Origin: Rhizobium sp.
GTDB lineage: Bacteria; Pseudomonadota; Alphaproteobacteria; Rhizobiales; Rhizobiaceae
Assembly: GCA_003527225.1 (NCBI GenBank)
Contig: DPXQ01000041.1
Span: 1-36,562 of the forward strand
DNA length: 36,562 nucleotides
Reading direction: 5' to 3'
A program made the position numbers and the translations under genes. Below, piece after piece: positions 17,293 through 25,292 of the stretch. Positions within the stretch are counted from its first letter, which is position 1; the number at the start of each line of letters is the position of its first letter. Under the pieces are notes generated by a model that ran no database searches, was not told where the DNA came from, and saw nothing but the letters and a program-made list of their open reading frames with translations.

Positions 17293-17414
17293 GGGAATTA
17301 GCCAGACAGCGGGCGTCGGATGCATACCCGGTGGTTTGTTGGCGCGATTGTCTCGTGCACCCTTCGCGCTGCCGGGATCTGTGCCCGCCTCGAAAAATGA
17401 TATAGAAGTCATTC

Positions 17415-18188
17415 ATGCAATGGAGCGATGAAGCGATATTCCTCGGAGCCCGACGCCATGGCGAAACCAGCGTCATCGCCGAGATGATGACGCGCGAACG
17501 CGGCCGTCACCTGGGCCTCGTGCGCGGTGGCCGTTCGCGCACGATGCAGCCGGTGCTGCAGCCCGGAAACCACCTGGAAGTGACGTGGAGGGCGCGGCTC
17601 GACGAGCATCTCGGCGAATACCGGGTCGAACCGCTGACACTGCGCGCCGCGCGGCTGATGGAAAGCGCGACCGCCGTCTATGGCGTGCAGGCGCTTGCCG
17701 CGCTCCTCAGGCTGCTGCCCGAGCGTGATCCGCATCCGCATCTTTTCGAGATGCTCGGCGTCATCCTCGACAATCTGGAAGAGCCGGCCACCGCGGGCGA
17801 GCTGTATATCCGCTTCGAACTCGCTGTCCTGAACGATCTCGGTTTCGGACTGGATCTCAATCAATGCGCCGCCACCGGCGCACGTGAGGGGCTGGTCTAT
17901 GTCTCTCCGAAATCAGGCCGCGCGGTCTGCCGGCAGGCAGGCGAACCGTGGGCGGACAAGATGCTCGCCTTGCCCGCCTTTCTCGCCGAGGGTGCCGCAA
18001 AGGCGGCAACCGGCGAGGGCCTTGCCGATGCCTTCCGCCTGACGGCATTTTTCCTCAACCGGCATGTCTACGAGCCGCGCGGCATCGAAGCCGGCGCGGC
18101 GCGCGAGGGTTTCCTTCAGGCCGCGTTGAAGGCCTTGCGTGCCACGGAAGGCGCGGAGGTGTTGGCGGCGCGTGAAAACATCGCCTGA
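17415..18188 (+). CDS. recO: DNA repair protein RecO
   Basis: The 257-residue protein begins [30 protein letters not shown], the oligonucleotide-binding N-terminal domain of RecO. The helical C-terminal region includes [19 protein letters not shown]. The zinc-binding region found in many RecO proteins is reduced here: Cys residues occur at QCAATG and AVCRQAG only. RecO works with RecF and RecR to load RecA on SSB-coated gaps. In many related genomes recO follows era directly; here a minus-strand gene separates them, so recO needs its own promoter in 17212-17414. Its 3' end overlaps an opposite-strand small gene by 73 bases. Confidence 0.94.
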   Translation: MQWSDEAIFLGARRHGETSVIAEMMTRERGRHLGLVRGGRSRTMQPVLQPGNHLEVTWRARLDEHLGEYRVEPLTLRAARLMESATAVYGVQALAALLRLLPERDPHPHLFEMLGVILDNLEEPATAGELYIRFELAVLNDLGFGLDLNQCAATGAREGLVYVSPKSGRAVCRQAGEPWADKMLALPAFLAEGAAKAATGEGLADAFRLTAFFLNRHVYEPRGIEAGAAREGFLQAALKALRATEGAEVLAARENIA

Positions 18189-18370
18189 TCGTCCTGCGTC
18201 GCATTCTCCAGATGGTCATGGATGGCCAGCTGGAGCTCCACAATGTTGCGATAGGTGCCGCCGTCCAGTTCTATGACTGGATACTTGACGGCAATGAACT
18301 TGAGCCGGTCGCCTTCCGGGACCGTGATTCCGACCGGTATTCCGGCATATTCGATAACTTGCTTTGTCAT
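18116..18370 (-). CDS. Small conserved-looking hypothetical protein (84 aa)
   Basis: The reading frame from the ATG at 18370 gives [20 protein letters not shown], then [18 protein letters not shown] and an amphipathic helix ([11 protein letters not shown]). The tail after about residue 60 is of low complexity. A GGGGATG ribosome site lies seven bases upstream. The first 55 residues look like a compact beta-alpha protein and resemble short uncharacterised proteins of Rhizobiales, but I cannot name a family. It converges on recO and overlaps its 3' end by 73 bases. The tail may be read through recO sequence and be non-functional. A candidate promoter lies at 18624-18652. Confidence 0.6.
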   Translation of the reverse strand: MTKQVIEYAGIPVGITVPEGDRLKFIAVKYPVIELDGGTYRNIVELQLAIHDHLENATQDDQAMFSRAANTSAPSVARKAFNAA

Positions 18371-18447
18371 AATACACATCCCCGCCTGCATCGAAACGCA
18401 GGCAACATGTTCAGTCGCGATCTGTGAGTTTCAGTTGGAGCCCGACG

Positions 18448-18543
18448 TCACATTCGACAGATGCGTCGGCGGTCACTGCAAACAAGCGCGCCAGACCGGG
18501 ATGATTGCCAGGAGCGGGCGCAATGATGGAATACAATATGCAT
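18448..18543 (-). CDS. Possible 31-codon leader peptide
   Basis: AAAGGAGG lies eight bases before the ATG at 18543, one of the strongest ribosome sites in the window, and the frame gives MHIVFHHCARSWQ... for 31 codons. A second ATG at 18562, whose codons overlap the ribosome site itself, opens a different 29-codon frame ending at 18473. A third frame without a start codon looks more protein-like. The ribosome site is real to the eye, but which frame is used is unclear; a leader peptide or a frameshifted small gene are both possible. Confidence 0.3.
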   Translation of the reverse strand: MHIVFHHCARSWQSSRSGALVCSDRRRICRM

Positions 18544-18623
18544 TTCGCGATCCTCCTTTCATGGCGGGGCCCCGAAATCCGGGGCCGAGTTGGCGTTCCA
18601 CCGAAATGCTTCGGCGTTGTCTC

Positions 18624-18652
18624 AAGGTAGGCGAGCACTCGGCGATCGTCAA
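18624..18652 (-). promoter_or_regulatory. Candidate promoter of the minus-strand small-gene unit
   Basis: Read on the minus strand, TTGACG (18652-18647) and TACCTT (18629-18624) are separated by exactly 17 bases. Transcription would start near 18617, run through a G/C hairpin, the strong ribosome site near 18550 and on into the 84-residue gene. Confidence 0.5.
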
Positions 18653-18705
18653 CCAGCGGAACGTAAAATATAGAATAATATTTTGTGACAGCGCAATTGT
18701 GGATG

Positions 18706-18740
18706 CAATGCGGCAAAAAAAGACCGCACTGCCGCAATTG
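18706..18740 (-). terminator. Inverted repeat downstream of the MFS gene
   Basis: CAATGCGGCA at 18706-18715 and TGCCGCAATTG at 18730-18740 pair over about ten positions with one bulge. On the minus strand, a T-rich run (TCTTTTTTT) falls in the loop instead of after the stem, so this is not a textbook terminator. Its place, 27 bases after the MFS stop, suggests a transcript end. Confidence 0.35.
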
Positions 18741-18766
18741 TTAAAAAATGTATCCGAAATTCTGTC

Positions 18767-19987
18767 TCAGGCGGCCGCCGGCAGGGCACGGTCCACGGGC
18801 CGCTCGACGATGGGCCAGTGAACGACCGCCGCGAAGAGGCCGAGCGCCACGCCGAGCCACCAGACGGAATCGTAGGAACCGAGCTTGTCGTAGAGGTAGC
18901 CACCCATCCAGACACCCAGGAAGGAGCCGATCTGGTGGGAGAGGAAAACCAATCCGCCGAGGAGGCCGAGGTGGCGCGTGCCGAACATGATGGCGACGAG
19001 CGCGTTTGTCGGCGGCACTGTCGACAACCACAGCAATCCCATGACGATGGCGAAGGCGATGACCGATGTCGGCGACTGCGGCAAAAGCAGGAAGGCGGTG
19101 ACCGCGATCGAGCGCGCAATATAGATCAGCGCCAGGAAGTATGGTTTGGAATAGCGCTGGCCGATCACGCCCGACGCGAGTGAGCCGATGACGTTGAAAA
19201 AGCCGATCAGCGCCATCGCGATCACCGCATATCGGGCGTCGATGCCGATATCGCCGAGATAGGCGGGGAAATGCGCGGTGATGAAGGCGACCTGGAAACC
19301 GCAGACGAAGAAGCCGCTCGTGAGCAGCAGATAGCTCTTGTGACCAAAGGCTTCCTTCAGGGCTGCGGCGACCGATTGCTCGAACTGCGCCTTCGATTGC
19401 GTGCCGGAATTGGCATTGCCGCGTAGCGGATAGGCAAGCAGCGGCACAATCAGCATCATGATGCCCATGAAGACAAGGCTGTCCGACCAGCCGAAGGTCG
19501 AAATCAGGCCCTGGCTGAGCGGCGCGAAGAGGAACATGCCGGCCGAGCCTGCGGCGGTGCCGATGCCGAAGGCAATCGACCGCTGTTCCGGCGTCACATT
19601 GCGGGCAAATGCCGAAAGCACGACGCCGAAGGAACCGGCGGCGATCGCAAGCCCCATCAATACGCCGCCACCGATATGCAGCCAGATCGGTGCATCGGCA
19701 TGCGCCATGGTCAGGAGGCCGGCCGCATAGAGCAGGCCCGAAAGTGTCAGCACCCGTCCGGTGCCGTACTTGTCAGCGAGCGCGCCGAAGAGCGGCTGGC
19801 CGAGCCCCCAGCAAAGGTTCTGCAGCGCCATGGCGAGCCCGAATGTCGACCGGTCCCAGCCGGTGTCGGAGAGCATCGGCAACTGGAAGAAACCCATGGC
19901 GGAGCGCGGGCCGAAGGTCAGCATGGCGATCAGCGAGCCACTGACGATAATCAGCCAGGGCATCGGGTTGCGTTCGGTCGTCGCCAT
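18767..19987 (-). CDS. MFS transporter
   Basis: This is a 406-residue major facilitator with twelve predicted helices. Motif A-like sequence GALADKYGTGRVL follows helix 2, and the second half has the weaker repeat GVIGQRYSKP. The first helix region (GPRSAMGFFQLPMLSDTGWDRSTFGLA) resembles carboxylate/oxalate-type MFS members, but the substrate is unknown. The start at 19987 (MATTERNPMPW) is chosen because AGGAGACG lies just upstream; a longer form starting at 20014 would include this ribosome site. An inverted repeat CTTCACG/CGTGAAG at 20031-20057 lies upstream and may be regulatory. Confidence 0.88.
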   Translation of the reverse strand: MATTERNPMPWLIIVSGSLIAMLTFGPRSAMGFFQLPMLSDTGWDRSTFGLAMALQNLCWGLGQPLFGALADKYGTGRVLTLSGLLYAAGLLTMAHADAPIWLHIGGGVLMGLAIAAGSFGVVLSAFARNVTPEQRSIAFGIGTAAGSAGMFLFAPLSQGLISTFGWSDSLVFMGIMMLIVPLLAYPLRGNANSGTQSKAQFEQSVAAALKEAFGHKSYLLLTSGFFVCGFQVAFITAHFPAYLGDIGIDARYAVIAMALIGFFNVIGSLASGVIGQRYSKPYFLALIYIARSIAVTAFLLLPQSPTSVIAFAIVMGLLWLSTVPPTNALVAIMFGTRHLGLLGGLVFLSHQIGSFLGVWMGGYLYDKLGSYDSVWWLGVALGLFAAVVHWPIVERPVDRALPAAA

Positions 19988-20150
19988 CAATTCGTCTCCT
20001 GTTGTGGCAGGCACGATAATGACAGGCGATCTTCACGCCAAGCGCGTTTTCGTGAAGCAGCGATCAGCGGAATTGATGGATGTCTATTTTGCCCGCCAGG
20101 CGACGTCGGCAAAGAGATTGGCACGATATGACACCTCCGCGCAACCGGCG

Positions 20151-20999
20151 CTAGCGTTGCCTGATCGCCCAGCCCTGCGGCCGCTCGGCGATCACGGTGA
20201 CCTCATCCCCGATTGCGATCTTGCCTTCGCCGCGCGGCACGGCATTCCAGCCGAAAAGCGGGCCGGGAACGCGTCGGTCCGCCGACATGCGGATCCGCCC
20301 CATGGCCGGCATCGGGCTTGCGCCGTCGCGCGAGCCGGTTCGCTGGTCCTGCGTCGTCATGATACAGCGCGAGCAGGGCTTGGCGAGGTCGAGACGGATG
20401 CCGCCCACCTCGATCGCCGCCCACCGGTCCTCGGCCCATGGCTCGTCGCAATCGATGACCACGTTCGGGCGAAAACGCTCCATGCCGACGCTGCCCTCGC
20501 CATGGGCGGCCATGTCTTCGTTGAGCGCTTTCAGCGAGCCCGTCGTGGTGACGAGGATCTGGTAACCATCTGCAAAACACACCGGCGTGCCGGGGCCTGC
20601 CCATTCCGCGCTGGCGCTGCGCTCCGCCGAGCCGTCGAAGAAGACGAGCTTCAATTCGCGTCCGAACCAGTCGGATATCCGGGCGTTGACGCTGTCGTCG
20701 GCAACCGCCGCGCTGACGATCGATTTCCAGATCGCCACATCCATGCGCTTGTCGGGGTGAGGGGGCGCCACCATCAGTTCGCGTCCGTCATCGAGCATCA
20801 GCATGAGGTGGGAAGCACCCGGCATTGCGGTGAGCCTGGCGAGATCCGGAAGCTCCCGCTGGGTGACGAAGTGGCCGTCGGGTGCGGTCAGCATCATCCG
20901 GCGGTCGCCCTGCAATCCCCGCGCATCGATGGAGGCGGCGGGGAGGGGAATGCCCCGGGCGCTCTTGAGCGGATAGATGTTGAGTTCGCTGACCTGCAT
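20151..20999 (-). CDS. MOSC-domain protein (YcbX/mARC-like)
   Basis: The 282-residue protein starts MQVSELNIYPLKSARGIPL, the MOSC N-terminal beta-barrel signature. It has a C-terminal MOSC domain with the molybdenum-cofactor ligand region KPCSRCIMTTQDQRTG and the ending GWAIRQR. Related proteins (E. coli YcbX, mitochondrial mARC) bind sulfurated or oxo molybdenum cofactor and reduce N-hydroxylated compounds; the family also includes sulfur carriers. There is no fused ferredoxin domain. The ATG is preceded by GAGGG. It begins 10 bases after the HD hydrolase stop, so the two form an operon. Confidence 0.9.
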   Translation of the reverse strand: MQVSELNIYPLKSARGIPLPAASIDARGLQGDRRMMLTAPDGHFVTQRELPDLARLTAMPGASHLMLMLDDGRELMVAPPHPDKRMDVAIWKSIVSAAVADDSVNARISDWFGRELKLVFFDGSAERSASAEWAGPGTPVCFADGYQILVTTTGSLKALNEDMAAHGEGSVGMERFRPNVVIDCDEPWAEDRWAAIEVGGIRLDLAKPCSRCIMTTQDQRTGSRDGASPMPAMGRIRMSADRRVPGPLFGWNAVPRGEGKIAIGDEVTVIAERPQGWAIRQR

Positions 21000-21009
21000 G
21001 GGTTTTCCC

Positions 21010-21663
21010 TCAGATTTCGTCGATGAAGAGGTCCAGGACCTGCCGCAGCCGTTCGTGCCGCTTGCGGGCGAGCAGACGTCCGGTCTCGGTTTGAAAGCCG
21101 TCGGCGAGTTTGAACAGTTTTGCCTCGAAATGGTCAATGGCAAAGGCCTTGTCGTCGAGCGGCCGGTGCTGCGCCAGCGGATCGAAGGGGTCGTACAGCG
21201 CCGAGCCGAGCCGCCCGGCGATGTAGAAGCATCGCGCCGCCCCCACCATGCCGATGGCGTCCAGCCGATCCGCATCCTGCAGGATCTTCGCCTCCAGCGT
21301 CTCGGGCGCGATATTGGCGGAAAAGCTGTGGGCGACGATCGCATGGGCGACGGCGGCGATGTCCTCCGCCTCCCATCCCGATGCGGCAAGAACAGTCGCC
21401 GCCTTGTCGGCCGCCAGCCGCGAAGCCTGCGACCGCAAGGGCGAATTCTTTTCGACGGCGACGCAATCGTGAAGCAGGACGGCGGCCGCGAGGATGCGAC
21501 CATTCCCGCCTTCTGCCTCGGCAATCTGCATCGCGTTCTTGAACACCCGCAGGATGTGGGCGATGTCATGCGAGCCGTCGTCGCTGTCCGTTGCGTCGGC
21601 GATGAGGCGCGCGGCCAGAACCTCGTGGGGAGAAAAGGCGGCGGCGACCGGTGAGTGAGTCAT
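21010..21663 (-). CDS. HD-domain phosphohydrolase (YedJ-like)
   Basis: A 217-residue HD protein: the metal-binding pattern is His in GSHDIAHILRV, the HD pair in AAVLLHDCVAV, and Asp in KILQDADRLDAIG. This arrangement and length fit the YedJ/YpgQ group, some of which hydrolyse nucleotides. The ATG at 21663 follows AGGAGGG; the reading frame continues far upstream only as an antisense shadow of nadA. It precedes the MOSC gene by ten bases and is divergent from nadA. Its substrate is not determinable from sequence alone. Confidence 0.88.
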   Translation of the reverse strand: MTHSPVAAAFSPHEVLAARLIADATDSDDGSHDIAHILRVFKNAMQIAEAEGGNGRILAAAVLLHDCVAVEKNSPLRSQASRLAADKAATVLAASGWEAEDIAAVAHAIVAHSFSANIAPETLEAKILQDADRLDAIGMVGAARCFYIAGRLGSALYDPFDPLAQHRPLDDKAFAIDHFEAKLFKLADGFQTETGRLLARKRHERLRQVLDLFIDEI

Positions 21664-21840
21664 TGGCGGGAATCCCTCCTGAAGCGTGGAGAATGGTCTA
21701 TCTTTCGGGGCAAACGCGCGCAATCCCGCTCGCGAGGCAAGGGCTCGCCCACACCGCAGGCACTTTACGCGGCGATGCCGGACGAACGCATAATGCCGCC
21801 GCCCCTTGCAAACCGTCACAAAACTTTCTAAATCCAGATC

Positions 21841-21863
21841 ACCGGCAAGCGCCGGTTTTCTTT
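21841..21863 (+). terminator. Terminator-like hairpin upstream of nadA
   Basis: ACCGGC-AAGC-GCCGGT is a 6-bp stem with a tetraloop followed by TTTCTTT on the plus strand. The only gene before it is on the minus strand, so any transcript ended here would be an unannotated RNA or plus-strand readthrough. It abuts TTGACC (21862-21867) and the NadQ palindrome. Confidence 0.55.
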
Positions 21864-21869
21864 GACCTG

Positions 21870-21894
21870 ATTTATGCTCAAATTGAGCATAAAT
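21870..21894. promoter_or_regulatory. NadQ operator of the nadABC operon
   Basis: A perfect 12-1-12 palindrome: ATTTATGCTCAA, one central A, then TTGAGCATAAAT. It lies 27 bases before the nadA start and just downstream of a TTGACC -35-like hexamer, so a bound dimer would block the promoter. NadQ-type regulators (COG4111) are known to control nadABC in alphaproteobacteria, and a nadQ gene ends 47 bases after nadC. No second copy is visible in the window. Confidence 0.82.
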
Positions 21895-21921
21895 AGTGCC
21901 GATCTCGGCGGGGAGAGTGAA

Positions 21922-22995
21922 ATGCAGGAATTGCAAAGCGCAACCGGCATCGTGGTACCGGCTCAGACGGCGGCTTCCCGCTACGGTATTCTGGATCGGC
22001 CCGATCTCAGCTTTACCCCTGCTGTCGCCAAGGAAACCGAGCACCTTTACGAGCGGGTGAAGGATTTCATTCCGGCGATCGAATGGCCGGTCTTTGCCCC
22101 TTATATCCACGCCATCAACCGGCTGAAAAAGGAACGCGGCGCGGTCATCCTGGCGCATAACTACCAGACGCCCGAGATCTTTCATTGCGTCGCCGACATC
22201 AAGGGCGATTCGCTGCAGCTCGCCCGTGACGCGACGCGTGTCGACGCCGAGATCATCATCCAGTGCGGCGTGCACTTCATGGCCGAGACCTCCAAGCTGC
22301 TCAATCCGGAAAAGACTGTTCTGATCCCTGACGGGCGCGCCGGCTGTTCGCTGTCGGAATCGATCACCGGCGCGGACGTGCGGGCGCTGAAGGCGCGCTA
22401 TCCCGGGGTCCCGGTCGTCACCTATGTGAACACATCCGCCGACGTGAAGGCCGAGACCGATATCTGCTGCACCTCGTCCAATGCGGTCGCCGTCGTCGAT
22501 AGCCTGGACAGCGACACGGTACTCTGCATTCCCGACGAGTATCTGGCGCTGAACGTCGCCAAGCAGACACGCAAGAAGATCCTCACCTGGCAGGGCCATT
22601 GCGAGGTGCATGAGCGCTTCACCGCGGAAGAATTGATGGAATACAAGGCAGCCGATCCGTCGATCGAGATCGTCGCCCATCCGGAATGCCATCCGAGCGT
22701 TCTGGCCGTTTCCGACTATGCGGGCTCGACCTCGGGCATGATCGACTACGTCAAGACGAAACGCCCGGGCCGCGTTCTGCTCGTGACCGAGTGCTCCATG
22801 GCCTCCAACATCCAGGCGGAAATCAGGGACGTCGATTTCGTCAAGCCGTGCAATCTCTGCCCGCACATGAAGCGTATCACGCTGCCGAAGATCCTCGACA
22901 GCCTGCTCCACATGACCGAGGAAGTCACGGTCGATCCGGCAATCGCCGGCCGCGCCCGGCTTGCCGTCGAGCGGATGATCAACCTGAAGCAATAG
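21922..22995 (+). CDS. nadA: Quinolinate synthase
   Basis: The 357-residue protein condenses iminoaspartate with dihydroxyacetone phosphate to quinolinate using a [4Fe-4S] cluster. The three cluster ligands are present: Cys115 in [11 protein letters not shown], Cys227 in WQGHCEVH, and Cys313 in [11 protein letters not shown]. Other family motifs are [11 protein letters not shown] and HPECHPSV. The ATG at 21922 follows GGGGAGAGTG; a longer in-frame start at 21874 would lie inside the operator palindrome. In the usual arrangement nadB comes next; here an unrelated gene begins nine bases after the nadA stop. Confidence 0.96.
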   Translation: MQELQSATGIVVPAQTAASRYGILDRPDLSFTPAVAKETEHLYERVKDFIPAIEWPVFAPYIHAINRLKKERGAVILAHNYQTPEIFHCVADIKGDSLQLARDATRVDAEIIIQCGVHFMAETSKLLNPEKTVLIPDGRAGCSLSESITGADVRALKARYPGVPVVTYVNTSADVKAETDICCTSSNAVAVVDSLDSDTVLCIPDEYLALNVAKQTRKKILTWQGHCEVHERFTAEELMEYKAADPSIEIVAHPECHPSVLAVSDYAGSTSGMIDYVKTKRPGRVLLVTECSMASNIQAEIRDVDFVKPCNLCPHMKRITLPKILDSLLHMTEEVTVDPAIAGRARLAVERMINLKQ

Positions 22996-23004
22996 GCTAG
23001 CCCG

Positions 23005-23691
23005 ATGGACGAGCTTCCTCAGCCAACAAAGTCCGCGCGTAACGTCCTCGCTTTGACGGGGGCGATTTGCTCCGAGTTACTACCCGGCTTTTCGGTTTTG
23101 AGAGAATTGTACGGTGTCTATCTGGAGAGCAAAATAGAGCAGCATCAAAGGGAGTTGATTCAGGCGATTGAAGCACGAGGAATATCAGCACAACGGGAAC
23201 TCTCAGATGAGCAATCACAATTCCTCCTGCCGGCTGCATACCGTTTCTTTGAACAGGTTCGCCTCGGTGAATACGCCTACAACTTGAAGATATTGGCGGC
23301 GTTCATTGCCGAAAGTGTTGTCCGGGAACCTGGTACCCTAGAAGCGGGGGATGTTGGCCGTTTCGCCAGGCAACTTGAGTACCTGGATTTGAAGACATTG
23401 AAGGTGATGGCCGCTGCCCTGATGCTTCGAGATAAACTGGACGTCGACGAAACATTTGATTTCGTGTCGAGTGAGGGGTTGAAACATCACTTTCCAGAGC
23501 TGTTCCAAGATACTAGCCTCCATTCAGTTCGAAGTTCGCTCGCGGTTTTGAGTTCAAGAGGTCTGCTTGGGCCTGATGGAAGTCCTCAGCTGGGTAAGAC
23601 CGAAGAAACCTATTTTGTCACTCCTGACGGCTATGCGCTGAGCAAATTGCTCCGCCAACAAAGAGCTACCCAATATGACGACCAGTCTTGA
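23005..23691 (+). CDS. Unrecognised gene inserted between nadA and nadB
   Basis: The 228-residue product belongs to no family I recognise. Residues 10-35 ([25 protein letters not shown]) are hydrophobic and glycine-containing, followed by a charged helix ([18 protein letters not shown]). The middle is all-helical. The end (about 175-222) looks like a winged helix: [16 protein letters not shown], then a hairpin with [16 protein letters not shown]+C is about 50 % by eye, against over 60 % in nadA and nadB, and codon use is less biased. It starts nine bases after nadA with a weak AGG and its last 17 bases overlap the nadB start in another frame. This suggests acquisition into the operon without breaking it. 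It could be a regulatory or defence-type cargo gene, but that is inference. Confidence 0.82.
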   Translation: MDELPQPTKSARNVLALTGAICSELLPGFSVLRELYGVYLESKIEQHQRELIQAIEARGISAQRELSDEQSQFLLPAAYRFFEQVRLGEYAYNLKILAAFIAESVVREPGTLEAGDVGRFARQLEYLDLKTLKVMAAALMLRDKLDVDETFDFVSSEGLKHHFPELFQDTSLHSVRSSLAVLSSRGLLGPDGSPQLGKTEETYFVTPDGYALSKLLRQQRATQYDDQS

Positions 23692-25267
23692 ATCCATCCG
23701 GCCCCAGTCCTGGCAAGGCACCGATGACATCGTCATCATCGGCGGCGGCCTCGCGGGCCTTTTCTGCGCGCTGAAGCTCGCGCCCCGTCCCGTGACGGTG
23801 CTTGCGGCCGCGCCGATCGGCCATGGCGCGTCGTCCGCCTGGGCTCAAGGCGGGATCGCTGCCGCCATGAGCCCGGGTGACACGGTCGATAAGCATCTGG
23901 CCGATACGCTCGCTGCCGGCGCCGGCATCGTCGACGAAAAGATCGCCCGGCTGATGATCTCCGAGGGTCCGGACCGTATCCGCGATCTGCTCGCCTATGG
24001 CGTGCCCTTCGACCGAGATCTCGAGGGCCAGCTGCTGCTGTCGCGGGAAGCTGCCCATTCCGAACGGCGCATCGTCCGCGTCAAGGGCGACCAGGCCGGC
24101 AAGGCGATCATGGAGGCCCTGATCGCCACGGTGCGCAACACCCCGTCGATCCGCGTCATGGAAGGATATGTCGTCGAGGAACTGGTGGTCGAAGGCCGCT
24201 TCGTTTCGGGCGTCATCGCCAGGCCCGATGCCGGCAAGTCGAAGACCCGCGTCGCCTTTCCGGCGCGCGCCGTCGTGCTCTGCTCCGGCGGCGTCGGGCA
24301 TCTCTATCAGGTCACCACCAATCCGGCGGAAGCGCGTGGCGCTGGCGTCGGCATGGCGGCCAAGGCGGGCGCGATGATCGCCGATCCCGAATTCGTGCAG
24401 TACCATCCGACGGCTATCGATATCGGCCGCGATCCGGCGCCGCTCGCCACCGAGGCGCTGCGCGGCGACGGGGCCATTCTCGTCAATCGTGCCGGCCACC
24501 GCTTCATGACCGATTTGCATCCCGACGCGGAGCTTGCGCCGCGCGATATCGTCGCGCGCGGGGTCTTCGCCGAAGTGAAGGCCGGTCGCGGCGCATTTCT
24601 CGATTGCACGAAGGCTGTCGGCGCGCATTTCCGCGAGCTCTTCCCGACCGTCTATGCCTCCTGCATGGAAGCGGGCATCGATCCGGTGACGCAGCCGATT
24701 CCGGTCGTTCCCGCCGTGCACTATCATATGGGTGGCGTCCTCGTGGATGCCGACGGAAAGACCACGGTCGACGGATTGTGGGCAGCCGGCGAGGTGACCT
24801 CGACCGGCGTTCACGGCGCCAACCGGCTTGCCTCCAATTCGCTGCTGGAGGCCATCGTCTTCGCCGCGCGCATCGCCGAGAATATCAAGGGCATGCTGCC
24901 GGAATCGACGCTCTACGAATGGCCGAAGGATGCCGGTGAGAACGACGAACTTGTCACACTGGAGGACAGCCCGCAGCTGAAGTCCTTGCGCCAGCTGATG
25001 TCGGCGGAAGCCGGCGTCATCCGCAACAAGCAGGGCCTTGAGCACCTGATCCGCGAAATCGTCCGGCTGGAACGCGAAAATACCCGCATCCGCTTTTCCA
25101 ATATGGTGACGACCGCGAAGCTGATCGCAACGGCCGCCTATCGGCGCGAGGAAAGCCGGGGTGGGCATTACCGATCGGATTTTCCCCAGGCACTCGATGC
25201 ATGGCGCCACCGCACCTTCATGACGCTGAAGGATGCCGAGCGGACCGCCGCCGAAATCGCAGGGTAA
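23675..25267 (+). CDS. nadB: L-aspartate oxidase
   Basis: This 530-residue flavoprotein oxidises aspartate to iminoaspartate for NadA. The FAD-binding motif is [16 protein letters not shown] with the Gly-rich loop at residues 23-28. Family motifs follow: [15 protein letters not shown], the active-site region [21 protein letters not shown], and [16 protein letters not shown]. Length is normal. The only suitable ATG lies inside the last codons of the inserted upstream gene, overlapping it by 17 bases, and has only a weak ribosome site (AAAGAG). Translation may therefore depend on the upstream reading frame. nadC follows after 25 bases. Confidence 0.96.
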   Translation: MTTSLESIRPQSWQGTDDIVIIGGGLAGLFCALKLAPRPVTVLAAAPIGHGASSAWAQGGIAAAMSPGDTVDKHLADTLAAGAGIVDEKIARLMISEGPDRIRDLLAYGVPFDRDLEGQLLLSREAAHSERRIVRVKGDQAGKAIMEALIATVRNTPSIRVMEGYVVEELVVEGRFVSGVIARPDAGKSKTRVAFPARAVVLCSGGVGHLYQVTTNPAEARGAGVGMAAKAGAMIADPEFVQYHPTAIDIGRDPAPLATEALRGDGAILVNRAGHRFMTDLHPDAELAPRDIVARGVFAEVKAGRGAFLDCTKAVGAHFRELFPTVYASCMEAGIDPVTQPIPVVPAVHYHMGGVLVDADGKTTVDGLWAAGEVTSTGVHGANRLASNSLLEAIVFAARIAENIKGMLPESTLYEWPKDAGENDELVTLEDSPQLKSLRQLMSAEAGVIRNKQGLEHLIREIVRLERENTRIRFSNMVTTAKLIATAAYRREESRGGHYRSDFPQALDAWRHRTFMTLKDAERTAAEIAG

Positions 25268-25292
25268 TCCCGCAACCGCCGGAGAGCAGACA

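Larger units (their letters stand above)
18371..18766. other. 396-base intergenic region with a minus-strand leader
   Basis: On the minus strand this region holds, in order: an inverted repeat with a T-run after the MFS gene, a promoter-like pair, and a G/C hairpin (GGCCCCG at 18568-18574, CGGGGCC at 18580-18586, 5-base loop). These are followed by a strong ribosome site with short reading frames, a GCCTGC/GCAGGC hairpin at 18384-18403, and then the 84-residue gene. A longer 108-codon minus-strand frame also spans it but lacks a ribosome site at its start. No gene is visible on the plus strand. Confidence 0.45.

Noticed and set aside
18411..18737. 108-codon minus-strand frame before the 84-residue gene
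   Set aside because: Its start lies upstream of the predicted promoter and lacks a ribosome site. Its second half is somewhat protein-like, but no start codon fits, so it was not called as a gene.
21664..22992. In-frame extension of the HD hydrolase frame through nadA antisense
   Set aside because: The real gene starts at 21663 behind a strong ribosome site; the upstream part is the complement of nadA.
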